NCBI GenBank assembly: GCA_019912965.1
Contig: JAIOHM010000105.1
Span: 1-64,000 of the forward strand
Length of the DNA stretch: 64,000 bases
Direction: 5' to 3'
Origin: Anaerolineae bacterium
Lineage (GTDB): Bacteria > Chloroflexota > Anaerolineae > Aggregatilineales > Phototrophicaceae
In this document: piece after piece, positions 26,816 through 34,133 of the stretch
Numbering within the stretch: the stretch's first letter is position 1
Layout of the letters: each line of letters starts with the position of its first letter
The notes under the pieces: generated by a model
Databases searched by the model: none
Seen by the model: only the letters and a program-made list of their open reading frames with translations
Told to the model about the DNA's origin: nothing
Translations under genes and position numbers: made by a program

Positions 26816-26897
26816 CAAACGATCCTTTGGGATTGAATAAAACCACACCCCTTAGACCGTTCTTAGCGTAGCACAGGTTACGGCCTGCTGGAAGCGG

Positions 26898-28439
26898 CTA
26901 ATCATTTTGCCAGCGGCGGATGGCGTTATCACTCGTCAGAGTATAGAAAACTCCCTCGGAAGCAGGCACAATCCACCAAAATCCAGCCCCTACAGACGGA
27001 AGGGTTTGCAACCGTTTTCCAAATGAAGGGGAATCCAGCTTAAAATCAAATAAGTGAAGCTGATCTGCTTGATCTTCAATGGCTAACAACCCATCGGCTA
27101 TGTAACTGAGCATACCTGTAGGCACAATATTCAATTCGACAACCTGAACATCCTCCAATTCCAAACGCTGCTCGCCCTCCCGGATTGACCAGATACGCGC
27201 CGTTTGATCCTGTGAGACGGTGAGGAAGTGATTGTTATCCATCAAATCGGAATAAACGACTCTATCGGTGTGTCCGTCCAGCAGCAGTTGATCTTCGGGT
27301 TTTTCCGAAAGCAATCCCATCTCATCCACCCGAACCAGCACAATGCCATATGGAGACGCTTCTGCAAAGCGACCTTCAAAACGTTCGCTGGTGGGTGATG
27401 CGGCATAAAACGCTGATAAATATTCACCCAAATAGCCATGCACACAGCCTAAATAGTGTTTTAATGGCTCAATGTTAAACTGTTCTTCTAAATACGTTAC
27501 GTTAACACGGATTTGGCAGTGCATCTCGCCCACTGGAAAATCAATATGCAGCACATCATCCCAAACCGCTAAATCGTTAATGTCATCCAAGAATATTTGG
27601 GCAAGCTGTCGCGGCGGGTCAGCAGGGTGAGCAGTATCTACAAGGGAAATATTCCCAATTCCGTATTCGAGGTAGCGGGCTTGATAACGACCTGTTTGGG
27701 ACGTCATCAAAGCAGCGGGTGTCAAGTAGCCACGTGTTTCCTGATTCATGGCTTTTAAGATGGTAATCAGGGTGTTGGGATAGGTGGTGGGGTTCGCATA
27801 AATTTCAGCGCCTTGGATTGTGATGACTGCCGGGATAGTTGTATCAAACACAAGATAGTCACTCCCTGTATTCAGTTCTGCCGCCACAAAATGACTATCG
27901 ACTGTCCATGTTAACTCCCACGCTGATCTATCGCTGTGCGATACTGCATCTACCTGCCAGCGTGGATTTTCGGCGGATTCCACAAACAGCAAAATTTCAT
28001 CTGCTGGAGAATCCGTCACGAGCGCAGCTAAATAAGCGTTATCGGGCGAAAAAACTAATGATTCGAGTATGCCATCGGTTTCGATAAAAGACGTATGCAA
28101 GGTGGCGCGGGAAGCAATATCAATCAGGCTGATTTTATATCCGATGGAATCAGCAACTTGGGCAATAGCAATGATCTCGCTATTATCAGCAGCAGTGCGA
28201 ACAAGGGTTAACTCAAGCGTATATACAGCTTCACTGGAGGGAGATGTCAAATCATAAAAGCTGAGGCTTCTTGAATCGACTGTGAAAAATATGGTTTCAT
28301 CTGTATTGAAGCCACCATGAATAAAGCGCCCGCCGAATGTACCTGTAAGCCGATAGTTGAGCGTGTTCTGCGCCAATGCTGCGCCGGAAAATAAAATGCT
28401 GACGCTGAATACAAGTAGTAATCGTTGAATAGGTTTCAT
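26898..28439 (-). CDS. Secreted beta-propeller (WD40-like) protein
   Basis: A 513-residue protein with a signal peptide (LLLVFSVSILFSGAALAQ) followed by propeller-like repeats. Blade signatures include VFSPDNAYLAALVTDSPADE, TWTVDSHFVAAELN and FLTVSQDQTARIWSIREGEQ, the last a classic WD40 D-x-x-R-x-W end. It probably forms an extracytoplasmic binding scaffold. It is followed by the lipoprotein operon after 82 bases and might be co-transcribed. No catalytic motif seen. Confidence 0.8.
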   Translation of the reverse strand: MKPIQRLLLVFSVSILFSGAALAQNTLNYRLTGTFGGRFIHGGFNTDETIFFTVDSRSLSFYDLTSPSSEAVYTLELTLVRTAADNSEIIAIAQVADSIGYKISLIDIASRATLHTSFIETDGILESLVFSPDNAYLAALVTDSPADEILLFVESAENPRWQVDAVSHSDRSAWELTWTVDSHFVAAELNTGSDYLVFDTTIPAVITIQGAEIYANPTTYPNTLITILKAMNQETRGYLTPAALMTSQTGRYQARYLEYGIGNISLVDTAHPADPPRQLAQIFLDDINDLAVWDDVLHIDFPVGEMHCQIRVNVTYLEEQFNIEPLKHYLGCVHGYLGEYLSAFYAASPTSERFEGRFAEASPYGIVLVRVDEMGLLSEKPEDQLLLDGHTDRVVYSDLMDNNHFLTVSQDQTARIWSIREGEQRLELEDVQVVELNIVPTGMLSYIADGLLAIEDQADQLHLFDFKLDSPSFGKRLQTLPSVGAGFWWIVPASEGVFYTLTSDNAIRRWQND

Positions 28440-28544
28440 CAGGCTGCCCCGTTATGGTCACTGCTGTTTTCATGATAGCAGGAGATGGGGATTGCATTGT
28501 GGATTATAAGGCAACGATTGGGCAACGGCTGATAGACTGACAAA

Positions 28545-28571
28545 TCAAAAGGGCGCAGTCTCCCGCGCCCT
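28545..28571 (-). terminator. Terminator of the E1-E2 operon
   Basis: On the minus strand GGGCGC, an 8-base loop and GCGCCC are followed by TTTTGATTTG. It lies 23 bases after the E2 stop codon. Confidence 0.75.
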
Positions 28572-28593
28572 CGAAAAGCTCATGACAATTTGA

Positions 28594-29937
28594 TTATTTC
28601 CACGATTCCAGCGCGTCTTTGAAGGTTGTCATAAAAGCGTCGCCCACTGCGCCATCAGCTACGCGATGGTCAAAGGTGAGCGTGGCATAGATGCAGGGGC
28701 GGATGGCAATCGCGTCGTTGATGACTTTCACCCGTTTTTCCAGCGCACCTAAACCGAGGATGCCAACCTGCGGCTGATTGATGATCGGGGTCGCCAGCAG
28801 GCTGCCGCTGACGCCATGATTGGTGATGGTGAAGGTTCCGCCCGCTGTTTCACCGGGTTTCAACTGCTTCGCACGTGCGCGGGTCGCCACATCATTCACC
28901 GCCCGCGCCAAGCCGAGCAGATTAAAATCGTGAGCATTCTTGATGACCGGAACGATCAGCCCTTCATCGAGAGCAACGGCGATGCCCAGATGCACGGCAT
29001 TGTGCAGATAGATTCCGTCGTCCGTCCACTGCGCGTTCAGGTAGCGATTATTTTGTAAGGCCGTGACCGTTGCTGATGCGAAATAGGCGGTCAGGGTCAG
29101 GTTGACGCCCTGCTTGGCGAAGGAGTCTTTATGGGCTTGGCGGTGGGCAAGGACGTTACCCAAGTCGATTTCAAAGACAGTGGTCACATGCGGCGCGGTG
29201 TGCAGTTTGCTCCGCACCATATGTTCGGCAATTGACTTCCGCATGGCATTCAGCGGTACGAGTTCGCCCGTTGAACCCTGTGGAATCGGTTCTACCGGAT
29301 GCAACCGCGCCGCATGACTCCCCTCGCTTTGAGGGAGAGGGGGTGGGGGTGAGGGTTTTGTAACCGGACTAGATGTTGTAGGTTGTTCGCCATATTCCAC
29401 CGTCGGCTTGAACAGATCACCGCTGCCGGGACGTTCCCACGGGGGAAGTTCTTTTTCCGGTGCGGTAGCCATGTAGGCTTCGACATCTTTTTTGGTCACG
29501 CGACCATCGCGGCCTGTGCCCTGAATTTGTGCCAGATCAAGACCATGTTCGGCAGCCATCCGCGCCACAACCGGAGTCATATGTCCGGTATAGCCGCCCC
29601 CATTTGATATGGATGCCGCGTGTGCAGGCACTGGTGTGGACGCAACATGTTGCGTCCCTACAGATGAGGAAGGTTCGCTACTATCGCTCACCTGCTCACC
29701 GGGACTGCCGATCAACGCCAGCAGAACGCCGCGCTCAACAGTTTGTCCGGCTTGCACGTAAATTTTTAGGACTGTACCGCCCGCTGGGGACGGAATTTCG
29801 CTGTCTACTTTATCCGTGCTGACTTCCAGCAGCGGTTCATATTCCTGAACGCTGTCGCCCTCTTGCTTCAACCAGCGGCTGACCGTACCTTCGACCACAC
29901 TCTCGCCAAGCTGGGGCATAATCACTTTCGTCGGCAT
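28594..29937 (-). CDS. 2-oxoacid dehydrogenase E2 (dihydrolipoamide acyltransferase)
   Basis: A 447-residue E2. The lipoyl domain (1-78) has the lysine K43 in EVSTDKVDSEIPSP. The peripheral-subunit-binding domain lies near 120-160 (TPVVARMAAEHGLDLAQIQG then GRVTKKDVEAYM). The catalytic domain (about 225-447) ends with the HR-x3-DG active-site motif in FDHRVADGAVGDAF. The sequence resembles branched-chain E2s more than pyruvate E2s, but this is not decisive. The two linkers contain translated repeats: a palindrome at about residues 93-100 and a REP-like element at about 193-204 (SPPPPLPQSEGS). Third gene of the operon with E1alpha and E1beta. Confidence 0.95.
   Translation of the reverse strand: MPTKVIMPQLGESVVEGTVSRWLKQEGDSVQEYEPLLEVSTDKVDSEIPSPAGGTVLKIYVQAGQTVERGVLLALIGSPGEQVSDSSEPSSSVGTQHVASTPVPAHAASISNGGGYTGHMTPVVARMAAEHGLDLAQIQGTGRDGRVTKKDVEAYMATAPEKELPPWERPGSGDLFKPTVEYGEQPTTSSPVTKPSPPPPLPQSEGSHAARLHPVEPIPQGSTGELVPLNAMRKSIAEHMVRSKLHTAPHVTTVFEIDLGNVLAHRQAHKDSFAKQGVNLTLTAYFASATVTALQNNRYLNAQWTDDGIYLHNAVHLGIAVALDEGLIVPVIKNAHDFNLLGLARAVNDVATRARAKQLKPGETAGGTFTITNHGVSGSLLATPIINQPQVGILGLGALEKRVKVINDAIAIRPCIYATLTFDHRVADGAVGDAFMTTFKDALESWK
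29326..29359. repeat. REP-like element inside the E2 coding sequence, copy 4
   Basis: Plus strand reads CTCCCCTCGCTTTGAGGGAG followed by AGGGGGTGGGGGTGAGGG, matching the dispersed element of copies 1-3. It lies in frame within the E2 gene and encodes part of the linker between the subunit-binding and catalytic domains. Confidence 0.7.
29638..29661. repeat. Perfect palindrome inside the E2 coding sequence
   Basis: GGACGCAACATGTTGCGTCC is a perfect 20-base palindrome followed by CTAC, so the other strand reads GTAGGGACGCAAC. It matches the style of the GTAGGGG palindromes at 17883 and 20566. It encodes the segment VGTQHVAS in the linker after the lipoyl domain. Confidence 0.7.
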
Positions 29938-29972
29938 TCAAATTCCTCCAAAAGGACATCAAAGTTTACAAA

Positions 29973-30006
29973 GGCTCTGTGAAAACTCTGTGTCTCTGTG
30001 GTTATA
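29973..30006. repeat. CTCTGTGT-type repeat between E1beta and E2
   Basis: Third copy of the unit seen at 486 and 2311, ending CTCTGTGTCTCTGTGGTTA. It fills most of the 71 bases between the E1beta stop and the E2 start. Confidence 0.55.
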
Positions 30007-30008
30007 GC

Positions 30009-30995
30009 TTAGTATTTTACCAAGTCGCGGATGGCATCAGCGATTTTATCCGGGTTGGGCATAAATAACTCCTGCATGGTGTGGCTGTAGGGCATGGCGG
30101 GCACATCCGGCCCAGCCAACCGCTTCACTGGGCCATCCAGATGTTCAAAACCCTCGTCGGCGATGATGGCTGCCACTTCCGCGCCATAACCCATCGTGAA
30201 GTTATCTTCATGGACGATCAGCGCCTTACCCGTCTTTTTCACTGATTGCAGAATCGCGGTCTTATCAACAGGCAGCAGCGTTCGCAGGTCAACCACTTCG
30301 GCATCAATGCCTTCTTCGCGCGCCAGCTTTTCCGCCGCCAGTGTGGTGTAATGCGCCATCATGCCATACGCGTACACCGAAATATCGCGGCCTTCGCGGG
30401 CGATACGAGCCGGACCAATCGGCACAGTGTATTCCGTCTCTGGAACATCACCCTTAATCGCACGGTAGCCCTTCTTCGGCTCGAAGAACAGCACGGGATT
30501 TGGGTCACGCACGGCACTTTTGAGCAAACCTTTGGCATCATAGGGTGTCGAAGGGATAACCACTTTCAACCCCGGCACATGGGTGAAGAAGGCTTCCACG
30601 CTCTGGCTGTGATACAGCGCCCCACTGACGCCGCCACCATAGGGCGCGCGGATGGTCAGCGGCACATTCCACTGTCCGCCGGAACGATAATAAAACTTGG
30701 CGGCTTCGTTGACAATCTGGTTAAACGCGGGATGGATAAAATCCGCGAATTGAATCTCACAGATCGGGCGCAGATCAGCCAGCGCCGCGCCGATGCCAAT
30801 TGCCACAATCGACAGTTCCGCCAACGGCGAATCGACAATCCGGTCGCTGCCATATTTGGCGTGCAAACCCTGTGTCGCCCGGAACACACCGCCGCGCTGT
30901 CCCACATCCTCACCTGTTAGGAATACACGCGGGTCACGCGCCAGTTCTTCATCCATTGCCATGCGGATGGCGTCAATCAGGGTGATAACCGTCAT
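30009..30995 (-). CDS. 2-oxoacid dehydrogenase E1 beta subunit
   Basis: A 328-residue transketolase-like subunit (TLIDAIRMAMDEELARDPRV at the start). Thiamine-binding and interface features include FLTGEDVG, RIVDSPLAE, and IRAPYGGGVSGALYHSQSVE; the C-terminal transketolase domain ends KRLAGPDVPAMPYSHTMQE. It forms an alpha2-beta2 E1 with the upstream gene product. Its ATG overlaps the E1alpha stop by four bases, implying coupled translation. The closest family type appears to be branched-chain 2-oxoacid dehydrogenase, though pyruvate remains possible. Confidence 0.95.
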   Translation of the reverse strand: MTVITLIDAIRMAMDEELARDPRVFLTGEDVGQRGGVFRATQGLHAKYGSDRIVDSPLAELSIVAIGIGAALADLRPICEIQFADFIHPAFNQIVNEAAKFYYRSGGQWNVPLTIRAPYGGGVSGALYHSQSVEAFFTHVPGLKVVIPSTPYDAKGLLKSAVRDPNPVLFFEPKKGYRAIKGDVPETEYTVPIGPARIAREGRDISVYAYGMMAHYTTLAAEKLAREEGIDAEVVDLRTLLPVDKTAILQSVKKTGKALIVHEDNFTMGYGAEVAAIIADEGFEHLDGPVKRLAGPDVPAMPYSHTMQELFMPNPDKIADAIRDLVKY

Positions 30996-32032
30996 GAAAC
31001 CACCTCGGCATAGACATCGCTCATCAAATCGTCTGTTTCAGCGTCCGGCGCAGCTTCCGCCGCAGCCTGCGCCTGGTCAACCTCAGCGCGGGCGCGTTCT
31101 TCATATTCCGCCACTTTCACCGGATTCAAAATAGTTTCTTCGGTCAAATATTGTTGGAAGCGCAAAATCGGGTCTTTGCGTTTCCATTCTTCAACTTCCT
31201 CGCGCGTCCGGTAGCTGCGGTCATCATCATCCGATGAATGGGGCACGAGACGATAAGTTTTAGCTTCCACCAATGTCGGCCCGTCGCCATTGTAGGCACG
31301 TTCCGCAGCTTCTTTCAGCACGTTATAACTGGCGAGAATATCGTTACCATCGACGACTACGCCTTTGAGACCGTAAGCCGCCGCCCGGTCAGCCACATTG
31401 CTGACAGCCATCTGTTCATCCACCGGAACGGAAATCGCGTACAGATTATTTTCCACCAGACATATAAACGGGAGTTTATGTACACCCGCCCAATTCATCC
31501 CTTCGTGCCATTCCCCCTGACTGGTCGAACCTTCGCCTAAACAGGCCAGTGCCAGTCGTGGATGTTTCGGGTCGAGTGGATCAACCAGCCCCATCTGCTG
31601 TTTGTATTTGATGCCGAACGCCAGCCCTGCCGCCTGTGGCACTTGCGTCGCCACCGGGGACGACCCACTGACGATATTCAGCGGCTTGTAACCGAAGTGA
31701 CTTGGCATCTGGCGGGCTTTACTGCTTTTTTCGCCAGCCTTGCCATACAAGCTCATCATGAAATCGGTGGCGGTAATCCCAATCGCCATCACCAGCGCCA
31801 GATCACGATAGTAGGGATGCACAAAATCCACACCCCGGTTGATGGCAAAAGCCGTTCCAACCTGTATCCCCTCGTGTCCCATACCGCTGATATGAAAGGC
31901 GATTTTGCCCTGACGGTGCAGCACCCAGGCGCGTTCGTCCAACCGGCGGCTGAGCAGCATCGTCCAGAACATCTCTAACAGCGCGTCCTGACTCAAATAG
32001 TCTGAGGGCCGCGCATGTGTTTGAATAGCCAT
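30992..32032 (-). CDS. 2-oxoacid dehydrogenase E1 alpha subunit
   Basis: A 346-residue thiamine diphosphate enzyme subunit. The ThDP motif is the family GDG...N pattern, here GEGSTSQGEWHEGMNWAG with the ending VENNLYAIS. SGMGHEGIQVGTAFA, HPYYRDLALVMAIG and IVSGSSPVATQVPQAAG match branched-chain E1alpha proteins of the Thermus/Deinococcus kind. The phosphorylation-loop-like segment YRLVPHSSDDDDRSYR is present. The ribosome binding site TAGGAGAGCC gives a clear start. It heads the E1alpha-E1beta-E2 operon. Upstream lies an array of ACCCTA half-sites at 32093-32128. Confidence 0.95.
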   Translation of the reverse strand: MAIQTHARPSDYLSQDALLEMFWTMLLSRRLDERAWVLHRQGKIAFHISGMGHEGIQVGTAFAINRGVDFVHPYYRDLALVMAIGITATDFMMSLYGKAGEKSSKARQMPSHFGYKPLNIVSGSSPVATQVPQAAGLAFGIKYKQQMGLVDPLDPKHPRLALACLGEGSTSQGEWHEGMNWAGVHKLPFICLVENNLYAISVPVDEQMAVSNVADRAAAYGLKGVVVDGNDILASYNVLKEAAERAYNGDGPTLVEAKTYRLVPHSSDDDDRSYRTREEVEEWKRKDPILRFQQYLTEETILNPVKVAEYEERARAEVDQAQAAAEAAPDAETDDLMSDVYAEVVS

Positions 32033-32092
32033 TGGCTCTCCTAAAAAAATCGTATAGAAGGCATCATAAAAATGTGCTTTGAACCCATCTTT

Positions 32093-32136
32093 ACCCTATC
32101 GTAGGGTCAAAAACCCTACAAAACCCTTAAAGTATA
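32093..32136 (-). promoter_or_regulatory. Candidate promoter and operator for the E1-E2 operon
   Basis: A good -10 hexamer TATACT lies at 32136-32131 on the minus strand, although no convincing -35 is seen. Just downstream of it, ACCCTA words stand on the plus strand at 32093, 32113 and (as ACCCTT) 32123, and the inverse TAGGGT at 32102. GTAGGGT and ACCCTAC at 32101-32119 form a perfect 7-base-pair dyad. The direct copies are spaced 20 and 10 bases apart, i.e. on one helix face, as expected for an operator covering the start of transcription. Confidence 0.4.
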
Positions 32137-32207
32137 CGATGTTTTTGGATACCATGCCCTAACAAATATGGTGCTTTTGCACAATTTTTACAAATCTGGA
32201 AGGACTA

Positions 32208-32236
32208 AAAAAAGGCGCCCCGCTGGACGCCCTTCC
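32208..32236 (-). terminator. Terminator of the fused permease gene
   Basis: On the minus strand AAGGGCGTCC and GGGGCGCCTT pair (one bulge, one G-U) and are followed by a run of seven T. It lies about 30 bases after the permease stop codon. Confidence 0.8.
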
Positions 32237-32267
32237 CAATGAATACGAACTCAAACGAGGGATTATC

Positions 32268-34025
32268 TCACCCCCCAAACCCGATCACCGGATTCTCTTC
32301 CGCTGGTTTTGGCTTCGATTTTTCCATCGCCAGTTCAACCGTTGGCCCTGCCAGAATTGCCAACCGATCAACCACCAGAATTTGCAACAGGGCTAGAACG
32401 ATCCAAAACAGCACACCGAATGCCCCGATGAAGACCAGTGCGGCTGCCACAATCGTCGGAAAATCAGTCGAGAACTGACCGGTAACCATCATAAGCTGCG
32501 GCGCGAATGTCAGCAGTTCACGGTCATTGGTTGCAATCAACGGCCAGAATAAAGCTTGTGTGCTGGCGAAACTCAACACCGCACCTACCAGCAGGAATAC
32601 AGGCAGCGAAGGCAGCAGCACCGCGTTCAGGAAAGCATCCGAAGCGTTTTGCCCCGTCCGCCGCACCGACTGATAATGTTCATAAGCGCCGTCAAAAAAC
32701 ATCTTGAAAGCCAGCAGACTGAGCAGATTGACCAGAAAACCAACTCCCAACGCCAGTGATGTATTCACCGCTTCCGCCGCCGCCAGACTAAGAAACCACT
32801 GAACACCTAAAAGTTCTGGCGGGATGATCGCCATAATCAGGAAGATCAGAAACAGAATATCCGAACCCATCCGCCCCAGCGGTCGCACGAATCCCAGTGA
32901 TAAACCCAGTAAATAGGTCAACGGCAGTTGAACCACCCAAATTGCGATCCAGGGTGCGGACATGGTATTAGCGATGGCGCGCGGCACACTCAAGGTGCGA
33001 TCCAGTTCCGCGAAGCCGCCGTTAGATACGGCCAACCATACCCCCCACAGCACCAAACCCACGATGGGCAGGCCGAGGATAATAACCAGTGGCAAGCTCA
33101 AAATCCCATACAAGCCTGCGCCCTCAGCTCGTTCCGGTGGTGGCGTAAAGCTCAACCGCAGCCGGAAAACTGTCACCACCAGCCAGATCAACACCGCAAT
33201 CAAAATCAGAAATGGCAGCACGGTCACAATCTCTGCTGCTGCATATCCCAGCCGAAACATTTGAAAACTGTCGCGGTACAGCTTAAGGCCAAATGTCATC
33301 GTTGCATTCGCCGGCCCACCGCCCGTAACCAGCAGTGCCAGATCGAGCGTTTGAGGGAAACTCGCCGCCGCCAGCAAAATACCCAGCAGCCACACACCAA
33401 TCCCCGCCCGTCCGGTGGAATAACTCACCCGCCGACCGCGCATCACGGCAATAAAAGCCGCACCGCCCACGGCTAAGGCAATTCCCACCGTAATCAGCAT
33501 ATCCAACTGAATCAATGTTTGTGGCGCAGCCGTGCGCGAAGCCAGCGGCGGTTCAGCAAATTCCAGTGGCGAAGCCTGCCGCCCCCAGACAGGTGCAAGA
33601 AACGCCCGGTACAGCACCGCCAGCGCAATGGGCGAAGCCAGTACAGCAATCAGCGTCATCAATAAACGATTAACGCTGCGTCCGCCAAATCCCTGCCCAC
33701 CAACCAGTAATCCCACCACCAGCGGCACAATCGCTACCACCACCACCCGAACCACCACCATCGCAACCGTATAGGTAATGGCTTCCACCAGTGCTCGATC
33801 TTCCACAAGGCGCTCAAAATTCGCCATCCCAACGAATTCACCCGGTCGCCCCGGAAAATTCACATCGGTATAGCTGGCCGAAATAGTGTTGAACAGCGGC
33901 ACCAGTTGCACACTAATGTACAGCAGCAGTGCCGGAACCAGCAGCACCAGCCCACCGATCAACCGCCCCGCGTCCAAACCGCCGGACTGGTCATCCTTTG
34001 TCACAACCAAATTAGAGTCTTGCAT
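32268..34025 (-). CDS. Fused ABC sugar-type permease (MalF-MalG-like)
   Basis: A 585-residue membrane protein with about 12-14 helices that looks like two permeases joined. The first half starts like MalF (LLVPALLLYISVQLVPLFNT) and keeps the MalF-like LLVTGGGPANATMTFGLKLY then FRLGYAAAE. The second half ends like MalG (NAVLLPSLPVFLLVGAVLSF then LFWPLIATNDRELLTF). The EAA loop that contacts the ATPase is eroded: in the second half it reads FFDGAYEHYQSVRRTGQ and in the first half I cannot find it. No binding protein or ATPase gene is adjacent. Start at the ATG preceded by AAGGGGGATATAGCCG. It may be a diverged transporter or have lost ATPase coupling. Confidence 0.8.
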   Translation of the reverse strand: MQDSNLVVTKDDQSGGLDAGRLIGGLVLLVPALLLYISVQLVPLFNTISASYTDVNFPGRPGEFVGMANFERLVEDRALVEAITYTVAMVVVRVVVVAIVPLVVGLLVGGQGFGGRSVNRLLMTLIAVLASPIALAVLYRAFLAPVWGRQASPLEFAEPPLASRTAAPQTLIQLDMLITVGIALAVGGAAFIAVMRGRRVSYSTGRAGIGVWLLGILLAAASFPQTLDLALLVTGGGPANATMTFGLKLYRDSFQMFRLGYAAAEIVTVLPFLILIAVLIWLVVTVFRLRLSFTPPPERAEGAGLYGILSLPLVIILGLPIVGLVLWGVWLAVSNGGFAELDRTLSVPRAIANTMSAPWIAIWVVQLPLTYLLGLSLGFVRPLGRMGSDILFLIFLIMAIIPPELLGVQWFLSLAAAEAVNTSLALGVGFLVNLLSLLAFKMFFDGAYEHYQSVRRTGQNASDAFLNAVLLPSLPVFLLVGAVLSFASTQALFWPLIATNDRELLTFAPQLMMVTGQFSTDFPTIVAAALVFIGAFGVLFWIVLALLQILVVDRLAILAGPTVELAMEKSKPKPAEENPVIGFGG

Positions 34026-34133
34026 CGGCTATATCCCCCTTAAGGTGATTTCAGCACCTAATTGAGGATTATAGGCGGCTTATGGGATTGGGGAAATCAG
34101 CCTTGTGGCGGAACACTGTCCCCGACTAAAGCG

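Noticed and set aside
26415-26840. Plus-strand Gly/Val-rich frame
   Set aside because: Antisense to the TP-rich linker of the lipoprotein gene; no ribosome site.
30246-30920. 224-codon plus-strand frame opposite E1beta
   Set aside because: Antisense to a complete E1beta gene; no conserved features.
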